A program made the position numbers and the translations under genes. Shown here piece by piece: positions 34,542 to 42,918 of a stretch of 64,000 nt of DNA (position 1 is the first letter of the stretch; the number at the start of each line of letters is the position of its first letter). Under the pieces are notes generated by a model. The model was not told the DNA's origin. It saw only the letters and a list, made by a program, of their open reading frames with translations, and ran no database searches. The stretch is from assembly GCF_020991375.1 (NCBI RefSeq), contig NZ_JAJLQZ010000001.1, positions 1 to 64,000 on the forward strand. The letters run 5' to 3'. The stretch comes from Glycomyces amatae (GTDB taxonomy: Bacteria; Actinomycetota; Actinomycetes; Mycobacteriales; Micromonosporaceae).

Positions 34542-34984
34542 AAGTCCATCCTCATCACGGCGGCATCGGTGCCGGTGTGCTGGTAGTAGCGCTTGCGCAC
34601 CCCGATGCCGTAGAAACCGTACGCGTCGTAGAGGCGCTGCGCCGGGCCGTTGTCGACCGCGACCTCCAGGAGCACCGACTTCGCGCCGCCCGCCCGGGCC
34701 CGCTCGATCAGGTCGTCCATGAGCATCCTGGCCACGCCCCGGCGGCGGTAGGCCGCGTCGACGGCGATGTTGTTGAGCCACGCCTCGGCCTCGTTGTACG
34801 CGGTCCCGGCGTACCCGGCGACGGTGCCGCCGTCGAACACGGCCCGGTAGTCGTGCCCGGCGGACAGCTCGGTCCACAGCAGGCCCTCGCTCCAGGCCTC
34901 GGGGCCGAAGATCGCGGCCTCCATGGCCGCGACGGCCGGGAGGTGCCACCAGCGCAGCCGGTCGATCCGCAAGTCACCGTTCAT
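34538..34984 (-). CDS. rimI: ribosomal protein S18-alanine N-acetyltransferase RimI
   Basis: A GNAT enzyme of 148 residues. The acetyl-CoA motif is [22 protein letters not shown], followed by [29 protein letters not shown], a very typical RimI ending. ATG 34984 starts just before the domain; GTG codons at 34987 and 35002 are alternatives. It lies between tsaB and tsaD, the conserved actinobacterial position, and shares translational coupling with tsaD. Confidence 0.9.
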   Translation of the reverse strand: MNGDLRIDRLRWWHLPAVAAMEAAIFGPEAWSEGLLWTELSAGHDYRAVFDGGTVAGYAGTAYNEAEAWLNNIAVDAAYRRRGVARMLMDDLIERARAGGAKSVLLEVAVDNGPAQRLYDAYGFYGIGVRKRYYQHTGTDAAVMRMDL

Positions 34985-35014
34985 CACGTCAAGCTGTACC
35001 ACGCGCGGGCGCGG

Positions 35015-35686
35015 TCACGGCAGCGGCGAGGCCTGCGCGCCGCCAGGTGGAACGGCGGCGGGCTGCGCGTCGGGGCGGCGCAGGTACAGCGGGGTGAGCT
35101 GCTCGCTCGGCGCGCCCGCGAGCAGGCGGGGGGCGGCGAGCTCGACGAGTTTGACCAGGTCGGGGTAGACCGGTTCGGTCTCGGCCGGGACGGGCAGCTC
35201 GGCGGCGTACTTGCTGGCGCCCTCGCCGATGGCGTAGTCGGCGCCGGTCTCGGGCAGCTCCGCGGGCCGGCACACCTGCGGTTCGCCTTCGCGGACGCCG
35301 TCCTCGTAGACGGCCCAGTAGACCTCTTTGCGGCGCGCGTCGGTGGCCGCGAGGGCCCGGCCCCGCGTGTTGCCGCCGATGCCGTCGAGCGAGCAGACCC
35401 CGTAGACGGGGACGCCCGCGCCGTCGGCGAACGCGGCGGCGGTGACCATGCCGACCCGCAGGCCCGTGAAGGGGCCGGGGCCGATCCCGGCCACGACCGC
35501 GTCCACGTCGGCGGCCCGCTTCCCGGCGTCGGCGAGGCAGCCCTCGATGAACGGGGCGAGCTTCTCGACGTGCCCGCGGCCGTCGATCTCGCGGCGGAAC
35601 GCGGTGAGGAACACCTCGTCGTCGTCGAGGTCGACGAGGGCGGCCTGGACGGCGCTGGTGGACGTGTCGAGCGCGAGAATTCTCAT
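35015..35686 (-). CDS. tsaB: tRNA threonylcarbamoyladenosine biosynthesis protein TsaB
   Basis: A 223-residue non-catalytic ASKHA partner of TsaD. It opens with ILALDTSTSAVQAAL and contains the family signature AGIGPGPFTGLRVG, which builds the TsaB-TsaD interface. ATG 35686 overlaps the tsaE stop (ATGA). The C-terminus is Pro/Ala-rich and variable. Confidence 0.93.
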   Translation of the reverse strand: MRILALDTSTSAVQAALVDLDDDEVFLTAFRREIDGRGHVEKLAPFIEGCLADAGKRAADVDAVVAGIGPGPFTGLRVGMVTAAAFADGAGVPVYGVCSLDGIGGNTRGRALAATDARRKEVYWAVYEDGVREGEPQVCRPAELPETGADYAIGEGASKYAAELPVPAETEPVYPDLVKLVELAAPRLLAGAPSEQLTPLYLRRPDAQPAAVPPGGAQASPLP

Positions 35687-36186
35687 GCGGCCGCGCCCAC
35701 GCGCGCATCGGGGCCGACCGACGGCTCGTCGCCGAGGAGGCTCGCGAGGCGCTCGGCCCAGTCGCCGCCGCGCCCGTGCAGGACCGCCTCGCGGGTCTCG
35801 TCGGCGCGGCGCTCGATCGCGATCTCCAGGTGCGACTCGGCCAGGCGCTCGGCCAGGCCCGCGCCCCACTCGACCACGGTCACGGCCGCGTCGACGTCCG
35901 TGTCCAGGTCGAGGTCGTCGAGCTCGTCGAGGGTCTCGAGCCGGTAGGCGTCGACGTGGACCAGCGGCACCCCCGCCGCGCCCGCGCGGTGCGAGCGGGC
36001 GATGACGAACGTGGGGCTGGTGATGCGCCCCTCGACGCCGAGCCCGGCGCCGACGCCCTGCGTGAGGGCGGTCTTCCCGGCCCCGAGCGGGCCGGTGAGG
36101 ATCACGAGGTCGCCCGCGCGCAGGACCGCGGCGAGGCGCCGTCCGAACTCGTGGGTGTCGGCGGCCGTATGGAGCTGGAGCCTCAC
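35683..36186 (-). CDS. tsaE: tRNA threonylcarbamoyladenosine biosynthesis ATPase TsaE
   Basis: A 167-residue P-loop ATPase required to cycle the TsaB-TsaD complex. The Walker A motif is GPLGAGKTALTQG. The signature SPTFVIARSH and the HVDAYRL segment follow. GTG 36186 is preceded by GGAGGAG. First of the four tRNA-modification genes on this strand. Confidence 0.94.
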   Translation of the reverse strand: MRLQLHTAADTHEFGRRLAAVLRAGDLVILTGPLGAGKTALTQGVGAGLGVEGRITSPTFVIARSHRAGAAGVPLVHVDAYRLETLDELDDLDLDTDVDAAVTVVEWGAGLAERLAESHLEIAIERRADETREAVLHGRGGDWAERLASLLGDEPSVGPDARVGAAA

Positions 36187-36242
36187 GTTTCACTCCTCCA
36201 AGTGCGTCAGTGGTCCGCGGCCGCTGCGGCCCGGAACCGGGT

Positions 36243-37445
36243 TCACGGTTCGAGATGATGCCCGTGGTGGCGCGAGAACGGCGTCCACCTGCGGTGCCGT
36301 CCCCGGTCGGCGTCGCGCGCCGCCTGCCGGGACGGGGCGGCCGCAGCGGAACCGTTGCCGAGGTCAGCCGCGACTTTGTCGATCATCTCCAACAACAGTT
36401 GTGAGATCTCACCAGGGTACTCCAGCTGCGGCGAATGGGCCGCCTCGGCTATGAGCCCGAATCGCGAGCCCTTGAGGGCCGCCGCGAGCCGCCGGGAGTG
36501 CTCCGGCGGCGTCAGCAGGTCCGCCTCGCCGACCAGCACGAGCGTCGGCAGGCCCGCGAACTGCGGCAGCGTCGCCGTCTCGTCGTGGTCGAGGATAGCG
36601 CGGGCATAGCCCACGATGCTCTGGATGGACGTGCGCCGGTTCATCCGCTCCACCAGGCTGACCAGCGACGCGGGCGGGTCCACGTGCCCGAACGCCGCCC
36701 GGCGCGTCAGCAGCCACCCCAGGTCCCCCGCGAGCAGCCGCGACCGGTCGATCAGGTCCGGCGTCCAGCCCGCGACCTGCTGGAGCATCGGCAGCACGGT
36801 GCGCCGCAGCCGCCGCAGCGCCCGCATCGGCTTCGTCTCCACCGTGTCCAGCCCCGCCGCACTGCTGGACAGGAACGCGACCCCCTTCACCCGCTCGTGG
36901 AAGTCCTCGGGGTGCAGCCGCGCGTACGACTGGATCGTCATGCCGCCCATCGAATGCCCCACCAGCACCAGCGGCCCCTTCGGCGCGGTCGCCGCGATCA
37001 CGTCGTGCAGGACCTCCGCGAGGTCCTCGATGCCGTACTCGGTGCGCGGCAGCGGCCCCGACCGCCCGTGCCCCGGCTGGTCGTACAGCACCGCCCGCAG
37101 CGACACCCCGCCCCGGCCCCCCGCCGCGACCGCCTTCCGCTGGAAGTAGAACGTCGCCATGTCCTGCATGTACCCGTGCAGGAACACCACCGTCAGGTCC
37201 GCGTCCTCGGGCCCGGCGGTCTCCACGTGGACGGCCACGCCGTCCCGCGTGTCCACCGTCCGCACCGAGTTCATCGGCGGCAGCTCGAACGGCTCGTGCG
37301 CGTACGGGTCGCTCACCGCCGAACGGGTCCGCCGCGCCAGGTAGCGGGGGATGCCGTACGCCAGCGCGGCCCCCACGGCCACGCCGCCGGTGACCCCGCC
37401 GGCGATCGCCAGGCCGCGGCGGCGGCGGGACTGCTTCTCACTCAT
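36243..37445 (-). CDS. alpha/beta hydrolase, membrane-anchored
   Basis: A 400-residue protein. One N-terminal helix (about 10-32, LAIAGGVTGGVAVGAALAYG) anchors an alpha/beta hydrolase domain. The nucleophile elbow is GHSMGG, the oxyanion strand VVFLHGYMQD, the acid lies in LVGEADLLTP and the His near EAAHSPQLEYP. The tail is basic. In many actinobacteria such a gene sits between alr and tsaE, as here. Its substrate is unknown. Confidence 0.88.
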   Translation of the reverse strand: MSEKQSRRRRGLAIAGGVTGGVAVGAALAYGIPRYLARRTRSAVSDPYAHEPFELPPMNSVRTVDTRDGVAVHVETAGPEDADLTVVFLHGYMQDMATFYFQRKAVAAGGRGGVSLRAVLYDQPGHGRSGPLPRTEYGIEDLAEVLHDVIAATAPKGPLVLVGHSMGGMTIQSYARLHPEDFHERVKGVAFLSSSAAGLDTVETKPMRALRRLRRTVLPMLQQVAGWTPDLIDRSRLLAGDLGWLLTRRAAFGHVDPPASLVSLVERMNRRTSIQSIVGYARAILDHDETATLPQFAGLPTLVLVGEADLLTPPEHSRRLAAALKGSRFGLIAEAAHSPQLEYPGEISQLLLEMIDKVAADLGNGSAAAAPSRQAARDADRGRHRRWTPFSRHHGHHLEP

Positions 37446-37519
37446 GCGCGCTCACAGTGTCTAGAGGGACGCCGCCTCGCGGGGCGTGCCGGACGGAGGG
37501 GGTTCGCCGGGCCGTACGG

Positions 37520-38710
37520 CTACCCGCCCGCCGCCGGCGCCTCGAGGCCGCGGTTCCACAGCCGGGGGATCCGCGCCCCCAGGCCGGTGAGGATCTCGTT
37601 GGGGATGGTCCCGGCCCACGCCGACCAGTCGTCGGCGTCCGGATGCTGCTCGCCCGCGCCGATGAGCACCACCGGCTCGCCGGGCTTGACCGCGTCGTCG
37701 CCGCAGTCGACCACGAACTGGTCCATGCAGATCCGGCCCAGCACGCGGCGGCGCCGCCCCGCCAGGTACACCTCGGCCCTCCCCGAGGCCGCGCGCGGCA
37801 CCCCGTCCGCGTACCCCAGGGGCACCAGCGCCACGTTCGCGTCCCGCTCGAGGACGTGCGTGTGGCCGTAGGAGACCCCGGTGCCGGCCGGGAGGCGCTT
37901 GACGCTCATGACGCGGCTGCGCACCTCGATCACCGGCCTGAGGTCCACCGGGAAGTCCGGGACCGGGTTGTAGCCGTACAGGGCGATGCCCGGGCGGACC
38001 ATGTCGTAGCGCGTCTCGGGGTCGGCGATGAGCGCCGCCGAGTTCGCCAGGTGCCGCACCTCGGGCTCCAGCCCGGCCGCGTCCACCGCGCCCAGGAACC
38101 GCGCGAACGCGGCCTTCTGGGCGGCGTTCGCCGGATGCCCCGGCTCGTCGGCGCACGCCAGGTGGCTCCAGGCGCCCACGACGGCGAGCGCGCCCGCGGC
38201 CTGGTGCTTCGCGGCCGCCTCGGCGGCCTGCTCCCACTCGTGCTCGGCCACGCCCCCGCGGGACATGCCCGTGTCGCCCTTGAGGTGGACGCGGGCGGGC
38301 CGCCCCGCGCGGCCCGCGGCGGCCGCGACCGCGTCGAGCTGCGCGAGCGAGGAGACGCCGAGGTCGATCCCCGCCCCGACCGCCTCCGCCAGGCCCGGCT
38401 GGTCGGGCGCGAAGAAGAACGCCATCACGGTGGTGCCAGCCAGGTCCGGGAGCCGCCTGAGCTGCCAGGCCTCCCGCAGGGCGACCACGCCGAGGCTCCC
38501 GGCGCCGGCCTCGGCCATGACGCGCGCGGCCGGGACCATGCCGTGCCCGTACGCGTCCGCCTTGACCATCGCCATCATCGGCACGCCCGCGATCCGGGCC
38601 AGCGCCTCGACGTTGTGCGCGAGTCGGCGCCAGTCCGCGCTGGCCTTGGCCAGTCCGGACATGCCGCCGTTCACCGGTTCCGCCAGAATGCGGTAGTTGT
38701 CCATCGCCAC
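37520..38710 (-). CDS. alr: alanine racemase
   Basis: A 396-residue fold-type III PLP enzyme that interconverts L- and D-alanine for cell-wall synthesis. The PLP lysine is Lys50 in MVKADAYGHG, and the catalytic Tyr is in GVSYGHTH. The MCMD-like substrate loop reads GRICMDQFVVD. GTG 38710 is favoured because a TACCCT -10 lies 6 nt upstream; ATG 38704 is two codons further in. It leads the alr-hydrolase-tsaEB-rimI-tsaD series. Confidence 0.94.
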   Translation of the reverse strand: MAMDNYRILAEPVNGGMSGLAKASADWRRLAHNVEALARIAGVPMMAMVKADAYGHGMVPAARVMAEAGAGSLGVVALREAWQLRRLPDLAGTTVMAFFFAPDQPGLAEAVGAGIDLGVSSLAQLDAVAAAAGRAGRPARVHLKGDTGMSRGGVAEHEWEQAAEAAAKHQAAGALAVVGAWSHLACADEPGHPANAAQKAAFARFLGAVDAAGLEPEVRHLANSAALIADPETRYDMVRPGIALYGYNPVPDFPVDLRPVIEVRSRVMSVKRLPAGTGVSYGHTHVLERDANVALVPLGYADGVPRAASGRAEVYLAGRRRRVLGRICMDQFVVDCGDDAVKPGEPVVLIGAGEQHPDADDWSAWAGTIPNEILTGLGARIPRLWNRGLEAPAAGG

Positions 38711-38716
38711 AGGACA

Positions 38717-38722
38717 AGGGTA
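38717..38722 (-). promoter_or_regulatory. putative leaderless -10 (TACCCT) of alr
   Basis: TACCCT on the minus strand, 6 nt before GTG 38710. No Shine-Dalgarno sequence. The element decides for GTG over the nearby ATG. Confidence 0.5.
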
Positions 38723-38789
38723 CGTGCCCGCCGCGGCGGCGCCCGGCAGCGCCGGTGCGCATCACGCGGACCGCCGGGCGCGGCCCGCG

Positions 38790-38826
38790 CCGCGTCCGGG
38801 AGCAGGAGCCCGGCTCCCGGACGCGG
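38790..38826 (-). terminator. hairpin downstream of metE
   Basis: A perfect 14-bp stem (38790-38803 with 38813-38826) has a 9-nt loop, about 90 nt after the metE stop. A weaker hairpin built on CGCTCCGG lies between it and metE. Confidence 0.55.
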
Positions 38827-38913
38827 CCCGGCGAGGCGCGGCCCCGGCCCCCACGGACGCCGACAGGACCCGCTCCGGATCGCGGAAACCCGCGCCCCGG
38901 AGCGGGCGAGACG

Positions 38914-41259
38914 CTAGGCGACCTCGGCGCGCACGATGCGGGCGGCCTCCACCAGGCCCGCGAGCGAGGGCCGGACCTCCTCGTAGCGGCGGGTCTTCAA
39001 CCCGCAGTCGGGATTGGCCCACACGCGGTCCGGCCCGAGCGCCGCCACGGCCAGGCGCAGCGCCGCGGCCATCTCCGCGGCGGCGGGCACCCGCGGCGAA
39101 TGGATGTCCCACACCCCCGGCCCCACCGCACTGCGGTACCCGCCGTCCCCGGCCGCACCGTCACCGGCGGCACCCTCACGGCCGCCCTCGCCCTGAACGC
39201 CGCTGGCGCGAACCGCCCGATCGAGATCGGCGAGCACCTCCATCTTCGAACGGGACGCCTCGATCGACGTGACGTCCGCGTCCAACGCCGCGATCGCGTC
39301 GATGACCTCCCCGAACTCCGAATAGCAGAGATGCGTGTGGATCGCCGTCCCCGGCCGCGCACCCGACGTGGCGAGCCGGAACGACCGGGTCGCCCACGCC
39401 CGGTAGGCATCGCGCGAGGCGGCGCGCACCGGCAGCAGCTCGCGCAGGGCGGGCTCGTCGACCTGGATGATCGCCGTCCCCGCGGCCTCGAGATCGGCCA
39501 CCTCGTCGCGCAGCGCCAGCGCCACCTGATCGGCCGTGTCCGCCAGCGGCTGGTCGTCGCGCACGAACGACCACGCCAGGATCGTCACCGGCCCCGTGAG
39601 CATCCCCTTCACCGGCTTCTCCGTGAGCGACTGCGCGTAAGAGGTCCACTCCACCGTCATCGCCTCCCCAGAGCCCCCGCGGGCGACGTCCCCGTAGAGG
39701 ATCGGCGGCCGCACGCAGCGCGAACCGTAGGACTGAACCCACCCCGCGGCCGTGGTCGCGAAACCCGTCAGCTGCTCGGCGAAGTACTGGACCATGTCGT
39801 TGCGCTCCGGCTCGCCGTGCACCAGCACGTCCAGACCCAACCGCTCCTGCTCGGCCACGACCGCGGCCACCTCCGCCCGCATCCGGGCCCGGTAGTCGGC
39901 GTCGATCATCAGCCCCCGGCGGTGGGCCGCCCGGGCCCGCCGCACCTCCGCGGTCTGCGGGAACGAACCGATCGTGGTCGTCGGAATCGGCGGCAGCGGC
40001 ACCCGCTCCGCCTGGGCCGCACGGCGCTCGGCATACGGGACGCGCCGGTCGGCACCGTCCCCGAGCCCCGCCAGGCGCTCGCGCACGGCCGCGTCGCGCC
40101 AGACCTCCGGGCTCGCCGGGCGCGCACCGCGCGGCCCGCCCGGGTCGGCGAGCGCGGTGATCTCCCCCAGCTTCTGGCGGGCGAACGCCAGGCGCTCGGC
40201 CAGCCCCTCGGGAAGACCGTCCTCGACCTCCAAGTCCACCGGGACGTGCAGCAGCGAGGACGAGGAGGCGACGCCGACCCGGTCGCTCAGCTCCCGCAAC
40301 CGGTCGACGTCGGCCGCCGCCCGGGCCAGGTCCGTGCGCCAGATGTTGCGCCCGTCCACCACCCCGCCCAACAGGAATGTTTCACGTGAAACATCGAGGG
40401 CCGCAAGTGCTTCCAGGTCGGCGCGGCCGCGCACCAGATCGAGGGCGACCCCCTCCACCCCGGCGTCCAGCAGCACCGGCAGGGACTCCCCGAACGGCCC
40501 GTACCCCCCGGCCACCAGGATCTCGGCGGCCCCCACCAGCCGCCGGTACGCCTCGCCCACCGCGACCAGCTCCGCAGCGCTCCGGTCGGCGCACAGGGCC
40601 GGCTCGTCCAACTGAACCAGCCCCGCCCCGGCCCTCCCCAAGGCCGCCAGCAACTCGACATAGACCTCCACGAGGTCCCCGAGCCAGTCGAACGGACGGA
40701 AACCCGCCGGGGCGTCCTCCGACGCCTTGGCCAGCAGCAGGAACGACACCGGGCCGAGCAGCACCGGCCGCGCGTCCAGACCGCGCCCGCGCGCCTCCGC
40801 GAACTCGGCGACCGCCTTCTCGGGCCTGGCTGCGAACACGGTGCCCGGCCCGATCTCGGGCACCAGGTAGTGGTAGTTCGTGTCGAACCACTTCGTCATC
40901 TCCAGCGGCGCCGCCTCGGCGTCACCGCGGGCGGCCGCGAAATACGAGGCGAGCGCGTCCCCGCGCCGGTGCCGCGGCGCCAGGGCGTCCACGGCCACGG
41001 CCGCGTCGAGCACATGGTCGTAATACGAGAAGGTCCCCGTCGGGACCGCGTCCAGCACCGAGAGGTCGTCGAGCATCCCCGCCCGGACCTCGGCGGCGGC
41101 GGCCTCGAGCCCGGCGGCGTCCAGACGCCCCGACCAGTGGGCCTCCAAGGCCCGCTTCAACTCGCGGTTCGGACCGATGCGCGGATAGCCGAGCGCGGTC
41201 GCCTGGAGCGGACGGGATCGCGGCGCGCCGGGGCGCGCGGCGGCAGTGGTGGTGTGCAT
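38914..41259 (-). CDS. metE: cobalamin-independent methionine synthase MetE
   Basis: A 781-residue enzyme that transfers a methyl group from methyl-tetrahydrofolate polyglutamate to homocysteine. The zinc ligands appear in HTHLCYSEF (His and Cys), and the last Cys in NPDCGLKTR. Both barrels are complete, beginning with [17 protein letters not shown] 41259 follows a GAGGGAA ribosome site. A cobalamin riboswitch upstream should switch the gene off when B12 is available for MetH. The coding sequence contains a parS site that encodes the peptide DVSRETF. Confidence 0.97.
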   Translation of the reverse strand: MHTTTAAARPGAPRSRPLQATALGYPRIGPNRELKRALEAHWSGRLDAAGLEAAAAEVRAGMLDDLSVLDAVPTGTFSYYDHVLDAAVAVDALAPRHRRGDALASYFAAARGDAEAAPLEMTKWFDTNYHYLVPEIGPGTVFAARPEKAVAEFAEARGRGLDARPVLLGPVSFLLLAKASEDAPAGFRPFDWLGDLVEVYVELLAALGRAGAGLVQLDEPALCADRSAAELVAVGEAYRRLVGAAEILVAGGYGPFGESLPVLLDAGVEGVALDLVRGRADLEALAALDVSRETFLLGGVVDGRNIWRTDLARAAADVDRLRELSDRVGVASSSSLLHVPVDLEVEDGLPEGLAERLAFARQKLGEITALADPGGPRGARPASPEVWRDAAVRERLAGLGDGADRRVPYAERRAAQAERVPLPPIPTTTIGSFPQTAEVRRARAAHRRGLMIDADYRARMRAEVAAVVAEQERLGLDVLVHGEPERNDMVQYFAEQLTGFATTAAGWVQSYGSRCVRPPILYGDVARGGSGEAMTVEWTSYAQSLTEKPVKGMLTGPVTILAWSFVRDDQPLADTADQVALALRDEVADLEAAGTAIIQVDEPALRELLPVRAASRDAYRAWATRSFRLATSGARPGTAIHTHLCYSEFGEVIDAIAALDADVTSIEASRSKMEVLADLDRAVRASGVQGEGGREGAAGDGAAGDGGYRSAVGPGVWDIHSPRVPAAAEMAAALRLAVAALGPDRVWANPDCGLKTRRYEEVRPSLAGLVEAARIVRAEVA
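40378..40393. other. parS centromere site (ParB/Spo0J binding)
   Basis: TGTTTCACGTGAAACA is the perfect 16-bp bacterial parS palindrome. It lies inside metE. Such sites cluster around oriC, which fits the gyrase genes about 20 kb to the right. Confidence 0.9.
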
Positions 41260-41315
41260 GTGTCAGTTCCCTCGAACGTGCGACAACGGGACCGCGCGCG
41301 GTCGCGCGCGGTACG

Positions 41316-41500
41316 CGGGCAGGTATTCGGACTCGAGGGCGCGCCGTGGCCGGCACCTACTTCCCGCCGCTTCCCAGACCGGGGTCCAGTGCTCATGGCG
41401 GGGTTCGTTCCCTCTCACCGCTGCGGGGCAGTCCTGGATTCGCACCAGATTCCCTCTTGGCCGGGCAGTCGCACTGCCGCGGAACCAGCGTCGCCTGCGA
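41316..41500 (-). ncRNA. cobalamin riboswitch upstream of metE
   Basis: Read on the minus strand, the conserved core is clear: AGGGAATCTGGTGCGAATCC (ending near 41433), then GGACTGCCCCGCAGC, a variable arm, and the B12-box-like GAGTCCGAATACCTGCC ending at about 41318. CAGG near 41497 can pair with CCTG near 41320 as P1. Between the aptamer and metE lies a self-complementary GACCGCGCGCGGTC element (about 41290-41303), just before the ribosome site. It is a candidate expression platform. The 5' boundary is approximate. Confidence 0.88.
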
Positions 41501-41640
41501 TGGTACGGGCGCCGGAGCCCCGGGCGCGGGCCGCGACCGGAGTGTGAGAACCCGAAGCGGGCGTTCAGGACGCGCGAGTAGGGTCCGAGCGGAACCGGCG
41601 GCCCGCCGGGCGCGTCCGAACGATCGAGGAGGAGCAGTCC

Positions 41641-42375
41641 ATGAGCAGGAAGACCGCAGTCGTCACCGGGGCGAGCAGCGGCATCGGGGCGGCCACCGCG
41701 AAGGCCCTGGCCGAGGCCGGGTTCGACGTGGTGCTGGGGGCCCGCCGGGTCGACCGGCTCGCCGAAGTGGCGGCCGCGTGCGGCGGGACCGCCCTGGAGC
41801 TGGACGTGACCGACGAGGACTCGGTGGCGGCGTTCACCGCGGTGGTGAGCCGCTGCGACCTGCTGGTGAACAACGCGGGCGGGGCGTTCGGCCTCGACTC
41901 GGTGGCCGAGGCCGACATCGAGCTGTGGCAGCGGATGTACGACGTGAACGTGCTGGGGACGGCGCGGGTCACCAAGGCGCTGCTGCCGAAGCTGGTGGCG
42001 TCGGGCGACGGGCAGGTCGTGGTGGTCGGCTCGATCGCGGGGCACCAGCCGTACCCGGGCGGAGGCGGGTACAACGCGGCGAAGCACGCGGAGGCGGCGG
42101 TGACGCGGGTGCTGCGCATGGAGCTGCTCGGGCAGCCGGTGCGGGTGTGCGAGGTCGACCCGGGGATGGTCGAGACCGAGTTCAGCGTGGTCCGGTTCGA
42201 GGGGGACCAGGAGCGGGCCGACGCGGTGTACGCGGGGATGACGCCGCTGACGGCCGAGGACGTGGCCGAATCGATCGCGTGGGTCGCCACGAGGCCGGCC
42301 CATGTGAACATCGACCAGATCACCATCACCCCGAGGGACCAGGCGGGAGCCCAGATGGTCCACCGGCACCAGTGA
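41641..42375 (+). CDS. short-chain dehydrogenase/reductase
   Basis: A 244-residue classical SDR. The cofactor motif is VTGASSGIGAATA, with GARR after the second strand suggesting NADP. Also present are NNAGG, the catalytic Ser in VGSIAG and YNAAK with Tyr and Lys. The substrate is unknown; the YdfG-like (serine/3-hydroxy acid dehydrogenase) group is a possible match. GAGGAGG precedes ATG 41641. It is divergent from the metE riboswitch transcript. Confidence 0.92.
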   Translation: MSRKTAVVTGASSGIGAATAKALAEAGFDVVLGARRVDRLAEVAAACGGTALELDVTDEDSVAAFTAVVSRCDLLVNNAGGAFGLDSVAEADIELWQRMYDVNVLGTARVTKALLPKLVASGDGQVVVVGSIAGHQPYPGGGGYNAAKHAEAAVTRVLRMELLGQPVRVCEVDPGMVETEFSVVRFEGDQERADAVYAGMTPLTAEDVAESIAWVATRPAHVNIDQITITPRDQAGAQMVHRHQ

Positions 42376-42404
42376 CACCACCCGCGGCCGGCGGCGTCAC
42401 CGAG

Positions 42405-42413
42405 TTGTCCACA
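42405..42413 (+). promoter_or_regulatory. DnaA-box-like site TTGTCCACA
   Basis: TTGTCCACA is the preferred DnaA box of high-GC actinobacteria. It lies just after the SDR stop, in the 524-bp gap before the subtilase gene. Confidence 0.55.
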
Positions 42414-42547
42414 GGCGGGGAACTTCCTGTTGCGGCATTCGGGAAGCCCGTGCCACGGTTGAAGGATGAGCGAGAAGAACGGCCGCGAACGGATCGACGG
42501 GACCCTCCACAAGCACGTGTCCTACGAGCACACCGCCGCGTCGGAGG

Positions 42548-42556
42548 TTATCCACA
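42548..42556 (+). promoter_or_regulatory. DnaA-box-like site TTATCCACA
   Basis: TTATCCACA, the general bacterial DnaA-box consensus, in the same orientation and 143 bp from the first box. A TGGCTATAGA stretch (an extended -10-like element) follows at about 42632. I see no clear gene in the rest of this gap. Confidence 0.55.
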
Positions 42557-42673
42557 GGCCGGAAAATACTTCTCGCCGGTCGACGGCAGGGCATGTCAGG
42601 GTTGTAACAAAAACCCATCTGGCACTGCGGGATGGTGGCTATAGAAGGGGATTCGCGAAAGTCGCCATACCGA

Positions 42674-42705
42674 GACCGCGCGCGGGAAGCCACCCGCGCG
42701 CGGTC
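42674..42705. other. perfect 13-bp inverted repeat
   Basis: Arms 42674-42686 and 42693-42705 pair around a 6-nt loop. It lies next to the subtilase terminator and may be a second stop signal or a terminator for plus-strand transcription. Confidence 0.5.
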
Positions 42706-42733
42706 CCCGCAAGACCAGCTCCTCCGCAAAAGG

Positions 42734-42770
42734 GGCGGGCGGCCGGACTGGTGGTCCGGCCGCCCGCCCT
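42734..42770 (-). terminator. terminator of the subtilase gene
   Basis: A perfect 16-bp stem (42734-42749 with 42755-42770) with a 5-nt loop, followed on the minus strand by CCTTTTGC. It is the most classical intrinsic terminator in the window. Confidence 0.7.
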
Positions 42771-42847
42771 GAACGCATTCACGGCGAGCACTCAGCCCCA
42801 CCGGCGCCCGGGCCCCGGCCGCCGACGCGCCTGGCACCCGGGAGCGT

Positions 42848-42918
42848 TCAGGCCGTCAATGTGAACGGCCCGTCAGCGTGAACGGCGCCCGGGAAGCATT
42901 CAGGCCGTCAGTGTGAAC
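42848..42918. repeat. local duplication of the subtilase 3' end
   Basis: CCGTCARYGTGAAC occurs at 42853, 42870 and 42905. The copy at 42905 encodes the FTLTA end of the subtilase, and the outer copies share TTCAGGCCGTCA at a 51-bp distance. It looks like slippage-type duplication of the last codons into the 3' flank. Confidence 0.6.

Noticed and set aside
42405-42556. Chromosomal origin oriC
   Set aside because: Only two boxes, no AT-rich unwinding element and no dnaA or dnaN neighbours; the origin should lie beyond the gyrB side.
42466-42864. 132-codon plus-strand frame with a GAAGG ribosome-like site
   Set aside because: It runs through the DnaA-box region, two perfect hairpins and the protease terminator, and has no recognisable fold. 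A short real peptide at its start cannot be excluded.
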